Source of the DNA: Metellina segmentata
Taxonomy: Eukaryota; Arthropoda; Arachnida; Araneae; Tetragnathidae
Assembly (NCBI GenBank): GCA_947359465.1
Contig: OX375881.1
Coordinates: 71,943,914-72,007,913 of the forward strand
DNA: 64,000 nucleotides
Direction: 5' to 3'
Within the stretch, counting starts at the first letter, position 1, and each line of letters begins with the position of its first letter. The notes beneath the pieces were generated by a model. It had not been told where the DNA came from. It made no database searches and was given only the letters and a program-made list of their open reading frames with translations. A program made the position numbers and the translations under genes. Of the stretch, positions 34,621 to 45,360 are shown in pieces.

Positions 34621-35234
34621 TAAAGAATTGGTGGTGAACTAGCGAAGAAAAATAAAGATATTCTGTGTTTGGTGCCTCAATTATTGAATTGCGTCATGTT
34701 ATAGCACGTCCTTCCTTCATTGATCCCGCAGGTGGTCTTCTACATTTCCTAAAGTGGACCAATAAAAAAGTTCTGTCCGAAGAATTCCATCCAATATACG
34801 ACTTGTAGGCTATACAGAGTACACTACTGATTATTATTTACGTTTATTAAAAAAGTGACTATGATTTGATTGATATATTACAGGGGATATTTAAAGGCTT
34901 AGACAGTTTAATGTTTTTGAAACTTATTTGAGTGATAATTTTTATCTGGAAATTGAGGGGCAATGAATACAAAATAAAATTGCGCAGGTACGTTATTGGA
35001 AAGATAAATTATGATTGTTTCAATGGGATGTTTCGCATATATCAATCTTGAACCGAAGGTAATCTCTAGTTTGTATTATTTAAGTCTGCTTTTTGGTTTT
35101 CTGAAGTATTTGTAAACCAAGAATCCAAACAATTGTCAGTTAATGTTTTTAAGTGACATCTATATTTCCCATTTCTTGGTACTATATATTATATACCAAA
35201 GCGTGGGAAAGTGCAATTTTATCCATCAAAAAGT

Positions 35235-35510
35235 ACTTCATGGTATGTAGGTAGTTCAATTACATCAATAGCTGCACAACGTGCTATTGAAGACGGTTCG
35301 GGATCAATTTAGAAGGGAGAGATTAGAGGACACATCGTCATTTTGATCCGCGGTCAGAAGAAGATGTCAACACCTGAGCTGGCACCCCAATCTCCAAACT
35401 TCGGCAGCGTGCTAACGTGATAGAATTTGACACCACCAGATTTAATGAGGACCAGCCTCCAATTAAACGACGGTCTTTGGTTTCAAACTCGCAACACTCC
35501 GACAAAAAAG
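35235..35510 (-). mobile_element. SINE-A copy
   Basis: Plus-strand landmarks: GTAGGTAGTTCAATTACATC (tail side), GCTATTGAAGACGGTTCGGG, AGGACACATCGTCATTTTGA, CCTGAGCTGGCACCCCAATC, TCCAAACTTCGGC, GACCAGCCTCCAATTAAACG and GGTTTCAAACTCGCAAC, the latter complementary to a B-box region. More diverged than the 36.8-kb copy. Confidence 0.7.
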
Positions 35511-35529
35511 TATTTTTCTATTTTTTTTT

Positions 35530-36560
35530 TAAAATATATGTCTAAGGTACACTATTTATCTCCGCTTTCCTGGAGTTTTTTTAGTGGAACACACATGGGT
35601 TCATAGTTAAAAAATATTTGAAGTAAAAATAGACGAGTGTAATCAGTACACAAACACCTGTATCTCTTTATCGGTTTGTCCATTAAAGATGAAAGAGTGC
35701 TTTTTCTTATAGAAAAAAGTATAGCCATTTGAATGACATATTACATGATACTATGAGTGACTTGTTTGATTTTACTGTCATGGCAACACAAGGTAATGTA
35801 TCATGTAATATATCATCAGAAAGGTTACCTTCAAGGTTTAGCAATTCAAGGCTTTGACTTTGAATTTCTTAAAAAGTATTGCATTATTATTTTTTCATAA
35901 AATATATCATCATCTAATATTTCACCAGAACGGTTATACGTTTTCTATGAAATAAGCCCTCTTCCATCTCGATTGTACAAACAGATCAAAATATATAGGT
36001 GTTTATGGATGTTACTTGCATACTTCTATTTGCTTCGAATATTTTTTAACTATGAACCCATGAGTGTCAAACTATCATAAAGTATAGATAAATAGTGTAC
36101 CTTTAATATATATTCAAAAAAAATTTTAAATATTTTTTTGTAATTGTAGATTAAAGAACAAATTGAATTATCTTAAAACTGGAAAGATCACTTAAAAACT
36201 CATATGATACGTCATTGAAAAATTTGAACATTTTCTACCAAATAAGCTCTTTTATCTTGATTGAAGTATTTGCTTAAAATATTATTTTAGCTATGAACAC
36301 ATGTGAGTCCAACTACAAAACTTTTAGACAGCAAAGATAAATGGAAGACATAACATTAACATAGCCTTTTAACATATATTTTTTAGACAAAAAAAAATGT
36401 ACTTTTCTTGGAATTGTAGGTCAAAGATCAAGTTGTATGATCTTGAAACTGGAACGATGACTGAAAAAGTCATATGATACGTCATTTGAAAGGTTATACA
36501 TTTTCCTACAAAATAGACTTTTATTCAGTATGATTGAACAGTAAGGTTCAAGAGTACAAG
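35530..36560. repeat. Inverted and direct repeat block
   Basis: 35543-35750 is matched in reverse complement by about 35900-36105: AGGTACACTATTTATCT, CATGGGTTCATAGTTAAAAA, AACACCT, TGTTTGT and the complement of ATACGTTTTCTATGAAATAA. The second arm then recurs in direct orientation at about 36190-36350 and 36460-36545 (CATATGATACGTCATT, CTACAAAATA, CTATGAACACATG), with an intervening AGATCA...GATCTTGAAACTGGAACGATG segment also repeated at 36150-36190 and 36425-36465. It contains no open frame of interest. Confidence 0.65.
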
Positions 36561-36754
36561 AGATTTATTAAATCTAAAATCATGAAAATGTGCCCAATTT
36601 TTCAAACTTGAAATTAATATATATAAAAAAGTTGGAAGTCATGCAAGTTGGAGGTCAAAAGTTTCCAGAATTTTTTATATATGACTGCGAAATATATTAG
36701 CCGAGTTTTAAAAAATCGGAGGTCGTCGGATTATGGACTGTGCGGTTTGACATT

Positions 36755-37089
36755 AGTAATGGTAATGGTAATTTTTAATTAACGTCGTACTAGAGCAACA
36801 CAACGGGCTATTGACGACGGTCCGGGATCAATCTTTTAAGAGAAAGATCCGAGGACAACACCTCGTAATTTTGTACCACGGTCAGATGACGAAGCAATAC
36901 TTGAGCTTGCACCACACTCTCCAAACTTCCACATCAACGCAACGTGAGGACTTTCGTCCACGACAGATTTAAGGTGCAAGAAAAGTCGCCTCTACACCAT
37001 ATGCTTATAAACATCCATTCCCAGACACGAATTCAAACCAGGAACCTAACTAGAGGCTAACACCTTAACCACTATACCGGTTGGTCGGC
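36755..37089 (-). mobile_element. Full-length SINE-A (head type 1) with 13-bp TSD
   Basis: A perfect direct repeat, GCGGTTTGACATT, flanks it at 36742-36754 and 37090-37102. On the minus strand the head begins GCCGACCAACCGGTATAGTG, with A box TATAGTGGTTAAGG (complement of 37063-37076) and B box GGTTTGAATTC (complement of 37029-37039). The core carries TTTGGAGAGTGTGGTGC, CTGACCGTGGTACAAAATTA and TTGTCCTCGGATC, and the 3' end is GACGTTAATTAAAAATTACC with an ATTACC-type repeat tail. This is the best reference copy of the family in the window. Confidence 0.93.
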
Positions 37090-37102
37090 GCGGTTTGACA
37101 TT

Positions 37103-37514
37103 GAATGACCCATATATACTATCGTATCGTAAGTTAATTGTCGTAGTGGCGGGTAAGTTCACAACAGTTGCTGCCAAAGCACTTGAAATTAAACCTTCCC
37201 AAACCCTCCAAATTGAAAATGCAACCCCATAAAATTCAAAAGAGTCTGTGAGGTTTAGATATCAATCATCTCTCCCCTTATCGACACGAGATCGCCATGA
37301 AACCAAGAAGTGGAACGCATGGCAATATGAAAGGAAAAATCCTCAATTATTAGGACGGCTGGTGCGCAGGTTTTAACCCTTTGATTTCTCCTTGAGTGGG
37401 TCTCTGGAGGACAAGTCCCGTCTTCATGCTACAACGAAATGCGACGAAGGGAGGGGAGCGTGAGAAAAGGGTCTGACGCACTAGCGTATTGCTTTGTCAC
37501 AATCTGTTGATTCT
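37103..37514. other. Unique-looking sequence, no gene seen
   Basis: Moderately GC-richer than its surroundings. No long open frame or recognisable repeat. Confidence 0.35.
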
Positions 37515-38655
37515 GAAGATCATTCCACTTTTCTTCTTTATCGTTCAGTTTCATTCTTTGTATCTGTCTTCACGAATTGCTCCATGTAACAACAGGATGA
37601 AAAGGGTTGACAAATTAAATCTTAATAGAGTAGGACACACACATTTGGGGAATCGAGTTTTTTTCGCTAGTTGGCGGATTCTAGGTCATTTATTCTATAT
37701 TTGAAAAAGAAGCATTGACTTTCAATTTGTCGTTCGGTCATTGGTGGGGATTTCTCTTGACCCTCATTAGGAGGACCATTCCACTTTTCTTTTTTATCGT
37801 TCAGTTTCATTCTTTGTAACTGTCTTCACGAATTGCTCCATATAACAACAGGACGAAAAAGCAATGGCAAATTAAATCTTAATAGAGTAGGACACACACA
37901 TTTGAGGAATCGAGGTTTTTTCAGCTAGTTGGCGGATCCTAGGTCATTTATTTTATACTTGAAAAATCAACAACTTTCAATTTGTCGTCCGTGGTGGGGC
38001 TCTCTTTACCCTCCTGGTGGTTGCCTTGACAACGTATCTCGTCTTATTAACAAAACTGACCATATCTTGATGGAGGCGCTAACGTGTCATTAGGAAGACC
38101 ATTCCACTTTTCTTCTTTATCGCTCAGTTTCATTCTTTGTATCTGTCTTCACGAATCGCTCCATGTAACAACAAGACGAAAAATCAATGACAAATTAAAT
38201 CTTAATAGTGTAGGACACACACATTTGAGGAATCGAGGTTTTTTTAGCTAGTTGGCGGATCCTAGGTCATTCATTTTATACTTGAAAAATCAACAACTTT
38301 CAATGTGTCGTCCGTGGTGGGGCTTTTTCTTTAACCTACTGGTGGTTGCCTTGACAACGTATCTCGTCTTATTAACAAAACTGACCACATCTTGATGGAG
38401 GAGCTATCGCATCATTAGGAAGATCATTCCACTTTTCTTCTTTATAGTTCAGTTTCATTCTTTGTAACTGTCTTCACGAATTGGTCCATGTAACAACAGG
38501 ATGAAAAGCGATGATAAATTAAATCTTAATAGACTAGGACACACACATTTGAGGAATCGATGTTGTTTAGCTAGTTGGCGGATTCTAGGTCATTCATACT
38601 TGAAAAATCAAAGTTGACTTTCAATTTGTCATTTGGTCATTAGAAAGATTCTCTC
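37515..38655. repeat. Complex tandem array, 4 units of 256-325 bp
   Basis: Units are anchored by CATTCCACTTTTCTTCTTTA at 37521, 37777, 38100 and 38425 (spacing 256, 323, 325). Each carries CAGTTTCATTCTTTGTA, GTCTTCACGAATTG, CCATGTAACAACAGGA, AATTAAATCTTAATAG, GACACACACATTTG, AGTTGGCGGAT and CTAGGTCATT. In units 2 and 3 the extra length is a piece of MITE-G (CTGGTGGTTGCCTTGACAAC, GTATCTCGTC, CATATCTTGATGGAGG). A complete MITE-G follows immediately, so the array seems to have grown from a MITE-G junction. Confidence 0.85.
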
Positions 38656-38660
38656 TTGAC

Positions 38661-38872
38661 CCTCCTTGTGGTTGCCTTGACGATGTATCTCGTCTCAATA
38701 ACAAAACGTACCACATCTTGATGAATGAGATATATCATCATTAAGAAAACACCGATCAGATCTTGATCTCATCATCAAAAAATCACTACTTTCTTGATGA
38801 TGAGATATCTGGTTATTAGCTCAATGGTCAGATCTTAATGAACGATATTTTTCGTCGTAACCATTTGGAGGG
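38661..38872. mobile_element. MITE-G short copy
   Basis: Left end CCTCCTTGTGGTTGCCTTGA with GATGTATCTCGTC; right end ATTTTTCGTCGTAACCATTT followed by GGAGGG. Internal CAGATCTTGATCTCATCATC and GATGAGATATCTGGTTATTA units. Same plan as 34391-34620. Confidence 0.68.
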
Positions 38873-39035
38873 ATAAGAAACTGGGAGGTTAAAGCATTTG
38901 TTGCGAGTTCAAATTTCGTAAGTGCCAAAGTCGGGTTGACTGCTTGATGATTCCTGATTTCCTCAATGCGAGACATAAATGCGATTAGGCTTTTCCTATG
39001 TCTTCCAGAAAGGCATGCTTCCCTCCAGTTCTCGG

Positions 39036-39245
39036 TAGATTGATTGATTGGGTTTTTGTGGCGCAAACGCCATATTTTGCCATGGATGTAAGACGTACAG
39101 TATCAATTAATGGACATACACAAGCAATTAAAGTTTTACTAACACAGAAAAGAGTAATATTCCCAGGGAGGAACTGTACCTCACAGCAATCGAACTACAA
39201 CCTACAACTCCCAGGCTGCTTAAAAAGTGGGCACACCTTCTGAGT
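39036..39245 (-). mobile_element. SINE-B copy
   Basis: On the minus strand a tRNA-like head (CTGGGAGTTGTAGGTTGTAG, then TTCGATTGC as B box) leads through TAAAACTTTAATTGCTTGTG, CCATTAATTGATACTG and ATGGCGTTTGCGCCACAAAA to a tail CCCAATCAATCAATC. The 66-81 residue frames over it are incidental. Confidence 0.72.
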
Positions 39246-39610
39246 CAAGATTGCAGTTCATAGTATATGCGATATTACTGCATTTCCCAGGTGCTCTAGG
39301 ACTGCCACGTTCTCGTAAATTCATGCTTGAAGGCTTCAAGGATCCATGATCCTTGCAATAAGAGAAAACCTTCAACTGGAATTTCCGTATATTCTTCCGG
39401 AAACAATAAAGTTAATTTTTTATATGATATTTAATGCTTGATATGATATTTAATGTAAGCAAAGATTTTCATTTCAACACATGTAATGCACTATCAGCTT
39501 TTATATTTGTTTTTTTTTTCTCGAAAAATGGATCGCCAGAGGTTTGGAAAATTATACTCATTCACATCAAGGGCTACAGCTATGCAGAGCTAGTGTAGTA
39601 TTTAATTTAA
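39246..39610. other. No gene recognised
   Basis: AT-rich sequence without open frames or repeats that I can identify. Confidence 0.4.
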
Positions 39611-41333
39611 CTCTAGAACAGACGGATTTTAGACTTACCCAAAACCACCGTTTGGGGTCAACTTGACCCTCATAAGAAATGTAAGCTATATCAAACGAAA
39701 TTTTTTTTTGTAATTGATAAAGGATGTAGAAATGATAGTATAAAAAAAGTTTTTGTAAGTATTTATTTTTTTAAATTAATTTTTTTAAATATTTTTTTAG
39801 TTTTTAGAGTTAACTTTTTTTTTGCTTAAAAAGTTATTATTTCCAAATGGCAACCAAAAATTATAATAAAATATGACAATATACGTATAATGTAATGTAT
39901 AATATCCAGAGAACACAACTATGGAAAGTGGCGTCGAGTTTCGTTCTAGATAGTAGCTGTAGCTGGACTGGTTTCCCTCCAAACGTTGCTAGGATGGGTG
40001 CTCATTTCAAAGATCAGACAGAGTGCTTAGAGCGCTAACGAGCTAACTGTCACAATAGTCAAACTAAATTTTGCGATACGAGTTTTCCCATGCGCAGAAA
40101 ACGAAAATGAGGCATCGGTAATACAAAAACAGACATTCATAAAACAGACATTCATTCAGACAAACAAACATAAGAATTAGTATATTTGCAAATGACTTAA
40201 AAATATGGGGGACAGTGGATACCAAGTTACAGATAGAAAATTTACAAGGGGATTTTTATAAGATATCCGAATGGGCTGTAAAATGGGGTATGTCATTTAA
40301 TGTAGGGAAATATCAAGTTCTGCATATGGGTTACAGGAACAGTGGAGCCGAGTACTGTCTGCAGGGAGTAAAGGTAAAGGAGGGAGAAACAGTCAAGGAT
40401 CTTGGGGTGATAGTTCACAGGGATTTTAAAATGGGTCACCAATGTTCAGCTGCGGGTAAAAAGGCTAATAGGTTATTGGGGTATATTAAAAAGACTGTAA
40501 CTTCAAGGGATAAGAATATAATCTTGCCGTTATATAAGGGTTTAGTAAGACCACATCTAGAATATGCTGTACAATTCTGGGCTCCATATATGAGAAAGGA
40601 CATAGAATCAATTGACAGGGTTCAGCACAGAGCTACAAAAATAATAAAGGGGCTAGCAAATTTCGACTATAATGAACGTTTAAGTAAGCTAAACATGTAT
40701 ACACTGGAAAGAAGAAGAAGGAGGGGGGATTTGATTCAGCTTTTCAAGTTTGTAAAACAAGGGGACACAGAGCGCTTAAATTTCAATAGGGATAACAGAA
40801 CAAGGGGTCATGGGTATAAATTGAATAAGACACATTTTAATCGGGATTTAAGGAAAAACTACTATTTTAATAGGGTAATAGACAGTTGGAACGCGTTGCC
40901 CGAAAATATAGTTAATTCAAAGGGAGTGTACGAATTTAAGATACAATTGGATAGTCAGTGGGGATTGGGGAATTTATAAACAAAGGACCAGCCTTGTTGG
41001 GCTCGAGCCTGTAGCTGGTCGTCAATATTTGTATTTGTATTTGTATATACACTTGATAATCGGTCTTTTTTTATGAGGGTCGAAACGACCCCTGTTGACT
41101 GTTCTAGGTATTTCTTAGATGATTTAATTTAATAATTAAGATGGAAACATGAAAAATTGACACAGTACACTTGGAAGCCTTTTGAAAAAAGTAAAAAAAA
41201 TATGAGCTCCGATGTTCTGTTGTATGGTGAAATAAAGCATGGGAAATTGGAAAAAGGGTCAAAATGACCCCCGGCGGGTGGGGTCGACGTGCGTGGGGTT
41301 GAGGGTGACGACCCCCGTCAAAATGACCTAGTG
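39611..41333. mobile_element. Putative piggyBac-like non-autonomous element, split by a LINE
   Basis: Left: TTAA (39607-39610) followed by CTCTAGAACAGACGG, then the palindromic motif GGGTCAACTTGACCC and TCATAAG. Right: TATGAGGGTCGAAACGACCC and CTGTTCTAGG at about 41074-41107, then a second palindrome GGGTCAAAATGACCC (about 41259) and CCGTCAAAATGACCTAGTG ending at TTAG (41334-41337). CTAGAACAG plus GGGTC...GACCCTCATA are shared in inverted orientation. TTAA-type flank and CTAG ends fit piggyBac-like MITEs, but two right-hand ends are possible and one flank is TTAG. The LINE at 40172-41046 sits inside. Confidence 0.5.
40172..41046 (+). pseudogene. 5'-truncated CR1/Rex-like LINE, reverse transcriptase C-terminus
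   Basis: One open frame (to 40979) encodes the last part of a non-LTR reverse transcriptase. It starts inside motif C, reading SIFANDLKIWG, where the catalytic FADD has become FAND. It continues with EWAVKWGMSFNVGKYQVLHM, KDLGVIVHRDFKMGHQC, AAGKKANRLLGYIKK, LPLYKGLVRPHLEYAVQFW and RVQHRATKIIKGL, ending in a basic C-terminal domain with WNALPENIV. The 3' UTR is short (to 41046) and ends in TTTGTA repeats instead of poly-A, as in CR1/L2/Rex-type LINEs. Severe 5' truncation means it cannot move. It is close to the copy at 60064-61240 (about 13 differences over 254 residues by eye). Confidence 0.9.
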
Positions 41334-41339
41334 TTAGAA

Positions 41340-43380
41340 CATAACGAAGTAATAAAACCTATTAGAATGAAAATTAAATTTCAATGTGTTCCAAAAAAAA
41401 GTATGGCAAACCATTTAGAAGTAGGATTTTGTTTTCGTAGATTTTTCTCTAAAATTGAAGATGATAAAATAATAATTAAAATAAATCGCTATCAAAGCCG
41501 TTGGTAGTAAAATTGTGTGACGATACAGTCTCGAATGAGCGTTTCGCCTTCAGTGAGATAGCGTCGCTCAATAAATCAAGAAGCACGCGTTGTTCTCTAC
41601 AAAACAAATGAATTTGCCATTATAAAAACCACATACTTGTCTAATGTTATCAATGTATTAACCTCTTCATCCGAACAGCGAGCGGAAATATATTTCGTCA
41701 ATTTAGCGGAAGTCGCGGCATAAAGTGGAAATAATTTCTCACATCTGAACAATAAAAAGGTAGGGTTTCATTGTTTCGATGTTACACAGAGTAATGAGAG
41801 ATAATAAGCCGAACGATTCTTCAATTATTTGAAGCAATAAACTGTTAGAGAGAACTTCCGCTTCTAATAAACGCTGTTTATTAGCTCGCTAGGGTATGCG
41901 AAGAGAATACTTAATAAAATTATTAGTTCCTTGGAGTTTTGTTTCATGCACCTTCGCAACATCCAAAATTAATTAAGTGTTAAGATGAACTTTGAGTAAT
42001 TTGGTTCCGTGTCATTAATCTTCAGATCAAATAGATAGTGTTAGAAGTAAAACGGACCGACGTATAAGGAACACAATTTTAAGTGTAAAAAAATCCGTAG
42101 CTGTTACATCAAATGTACAAGATTTATATGTGACTGCAAATTCAACTAAACTCTTTTACAAAGAAGCAATTAATCATTCTAACTCATCTTAAAACTGCAC
42201 AGTTGCAAATCCTATTTTATTTTTTCTTTCGTTTAACAGCCATATCACGAAAAACTGTTCTTTTTTGTATTTTTTTCGCTTTTGTAGTAAATTTATAAAA
42301 GTATTATATTTTCTAGAATACTTAATTCAGATTTCTCTAGTTATTTATCTTAAACAATTGTTTAATCTAATATATTTCAGATTCTGAATAGCACTCGATT
42401 CAGTGTTTAATATCTGTAAACAAATATTTCTTGTACTAGAAGATATAATTGAAATAAAAACTATCAAATCTCGCAAAGAGTAATAAAATTACAATTTTGG
42501 GACTGTAAATTTTAGTGTCGTTCTAAGATTTTTCGAAAACGTGATAAATATTTTACCATTACTAATGCACAAAACATTTTTTGATGATGTAATGAACTGT
42601 CGTAAGATTAAAAAAATAACGATAAGATTAATAAATTGTTAACGTTTTACTTCATTATTTATACGATTTCCGTGCACGTATAACGTATGAATTTTCAATC
42701 TAAAATTGAGGCTTTCGTATGCAGCACCAAAACTTTAAATAAAAAGTTGCGAACCATAATTAGCATGCCGATATATAAATGATGATGCAAGTATTAGTAC
42801 AAGTGATTTAATATTCGTATAATAAACTACTTTATTTTTATTTGAATAAGTAAATTAGAATTTTAAAGTATTTATTACAAAATTTTTTTTGTTAATATAC
42901 CGTGGAACAACTCATTTCAGTGGATTATGAGCTTTTCTGTAGCAACATGTCTTCAAATAATTTCAATGCCTCTTTATTAAAAAATGATACTTAAAATAAG
43001 ACCACAACATTACACAATAGAATTAATTAAATCAGTGATTTCGTATAATTCATCTTTGATATTCAATTAGTTCATTAATTTTTTTTTAACCTTTAAGTGA
43101 CTAACAATTGGTTTTACTAAAAATTTTGTTTTTTCTTAAAGATTATTACCAATTTTCGTTGATATAAAAGTTAATTTGAAAACGTTCTTTTCTTAATATT
43201 ACCATTTAACAACTATAATGGGAAACTATTTTAGTGAACAAATATTGAAGCATTTTAATATATTTAATTTTTATTTAGTCTTATATAGGATACCTCAAAT
43301 AATTATGCTTTCTTTTCGCACTTGAAAAACAATTCACCTTATTCATTGAATCATATTCTTGTAAATTTTAAAATAATTTT
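41340..43380. other. AT-rich DNA, no gene seen
   Basis: Very AT-rich. A 72-residue frame that starts inside the preceding element (41289-41507) is the only notable open frame and has no recognised domain. Confidence 0.4.
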
Positions 43381-43381
43381 G

Positions 43382-43695
43382 AAGGAACTGAGAATTACAA
43401 AGAACAGATCTTTGCATGTACTGAAGAACCGGAAAACTGGTACACCAATTTAATATTCAGGGCTCGGAATACCCGGGTGCACAGGTGCACTGTATTACTA
43501 AAAATTTTAAATAAAAATAATAAAAAAAAAGTAAAAATAATAAAATAATAATAATAAAAAATAATAAAAAATAATAAAATAAAAAGGAACTGAGAATTAC
43601 AAAGAACAGATCTTTGCATGTACTGAAGTACCGGAAAACTGGTACACCAATTTAATATTCAGGGCTCGAAATACCCGGGTGCACAGGTGCACTGT
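43382..43695. repeat. 112-bp direct duplication around an A/T-rich spacer
   Basis: 43382-43493 and 43584-43695 are nearly identical (AAGGAACTGAGAATTACAAA ... ACCCGGGTGCACAGGTGCAC); differences include GAACCGG/GTACCGG and CTCGG/CTCGA. The 90-bp spacer is built of AATAATAAAA-type repeats. The second copy continues into the hAT-like MITE; the first stops right after its terminal sequence. Confidence 0.9.
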
Positions 43696-44224
43696 GCACA
43701 TGAAAATAAAATTGTGCACCTAATTTTTTTCCCTCTAGGTGCACGCAGTCAACATAACGTTAAAAAGGGGGGGGGGACGTGTTTTATGTTATTTTGATTT
43801 TTGAACAAAATATATATTAGAATCGACCTCTCTTGCTCTAAAGGAACGTAATTGAAATTCATATATAAACACTAAGCGAAAAGAAAATAGATGGGCTGTA
43901 ACCAGTTTATACAGGAGGAATATTTACTTGTGCCACTGCCACCAGAACTTCCCGATGATCGAAACATTTTCCAGATGGCTCGGTTGAAGCGACTGTCGCT
44001 ACAACCGTGCGTTAGAGAAGGGAGAATTTAGCTGTTTAAATATTTGTATTTACTATCTACTACTAACCTATATAAACATGCATAACTTATAAAATAGTTT
44101 ACATTACATTAATGCTCTCATATTAAATTTTTTTAAATGTGCACTTAAACTATAACATTTGCACCTAATTTAAAAACTTAAGTGCCCAAGGTGCACCTGT
44201 ATTATAAAACCTATTTGAGGCCTG
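43660..44224. mobile_element. hAT-like MITE
   Basis: The left end CAGGGCTCGAAATACCCGGG with GTGCACAGGTGCAC is matched by the complement of the right end: CAGGCCTCAAATAGG and, further in, CAGGTGCACCTTGGGCAC. CAGGG/CAGGC ends fit hAT elements. The 8-bp flanks (TTAATATT, ATTTAGTT) agree only partly, so the TSD is unproven. The interior contains TTTGCACCTAATTT-like repeats and a G9 run but no transposase. Confidence 0.55.
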
Positions 44225-44229
44225 ATTTA

Positions 44230-44985
44230 GTTGTTTTCCTACGGGAGGATAGAGCTGCAGAAATATGAGGAGACATGGACTCCGCGAGCTTGCGGAAGTA
44301 TTGTGTAGTAATAGAACACCATACTTCCTCCAGAGCGGACCACAATTATGTTGCACTCCCATGTGTAGGATGTCTGTGTTTCATAGCACGTTGCATAGTA
44401 TCCCTTATGTGTCAAAAACATTTAGATTTAGTGACTTAGGTGGGAGTAGTAAGACCTGAATTAAGATGCGTGTACCTCTAACCATAATTTGACGTGTCTA
44501 GACTTGTGTGTGACATTGTTCTACTGGAAGAGATCGGACCCATTTAAATGAACGCGGGACTTGAACGGATGTAAATTGTCAGGAACGATGCTCACATAGC
44601 ATTAATCTGTGAGGGACGTGCCAGGTGTTCCATTGAATGCCAGATAAACAAACCTCATACTATTATGGAGCTCCACCACCAGCCAATACAATCCCCCGTT
44701 GATGTGTGTGTTCCATGGGAATTCTCCACACACGGATCCTGCCATCTTTCTGAAACAGTGTTCCGGTGTTTCCAAGCACGGGCAAAGCGTGTAACTGTGT
44801 GTCGATTAGTTAACAAGGTTCTCGAGCTAAGTGTAACCTCCAAAAGCTCATGTAGTATTTGAAGGAGAGTTTCACAGTTCTCACGCTGACATTTTTTGAT
44901 GATCCAGCATTGAATTCCGATGTTAATTAAGGCAGTGTTACACACCTGTCTCGTGAAACAATTATTACCTGATCTCACGTAGTCT
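44230..44985 (-). pseudogene. Tc1-like transposase relic
   Basis: Minus-strand reading over several frames: a motif-poor N-terminal part (RFARAWKHRNTVSERWQDP), then STGDCIGWWWSSIIV, similar to the GGGSVMVWG region. Next CYVSIVPDNLHPFKSRVHLN, SDLFQ, a stop, NNVTHKSRHVKLWLEVHASEF, matching the FQQDNAPPHTSR...WL.EH..EF block. It ends RDTMQRAMKHRHPTHGSA, LWSALEEVWCSITTQYFRKL and AESMSPHISAALSS, the Tc1 C-terminus. Several stops and frame changes are present, and the second catalytic Asp is Asn. TIRs were not found. Confidence 0.72.
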
Positions 44986-45360
44986 TTTTACGGCCTCACT
45001 GCTGTCGTAAGTTGCAGGTTTTGAAATAATTCTTGTAGTCATAGTACACCCTTAGATGGTAGTATGTGAAACTTCTACTCTACCTACGAAATACAATGAC
45101 CCATCACGAGCTCCAACAAATGAAATGCATTGAAAATCGAGAAAACGTGATAGTTTGCTATTTTCGCGGCGAAAATAGCTGTAGTTGCTTTTACATATAC
45201 TTATCGCTTTATGTATACACTGGCTGATGCAATCATGATGTGCAAAGGTGACGTTGCAATGTCAGTTTTTCTAGCACCAGTGTAAACATCGCATTAAAAA
45301 ATGTTACTCATTTCCGTAATTGTTATTTAAAATGCACTGTTTTTTTAATAAACTAAAATG
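44986..45360. other. No gene recognised
   Basis: Unique-looking sequence between the Tc1 relic and the satellite; no open frame of interest. Confidence 0.4.
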
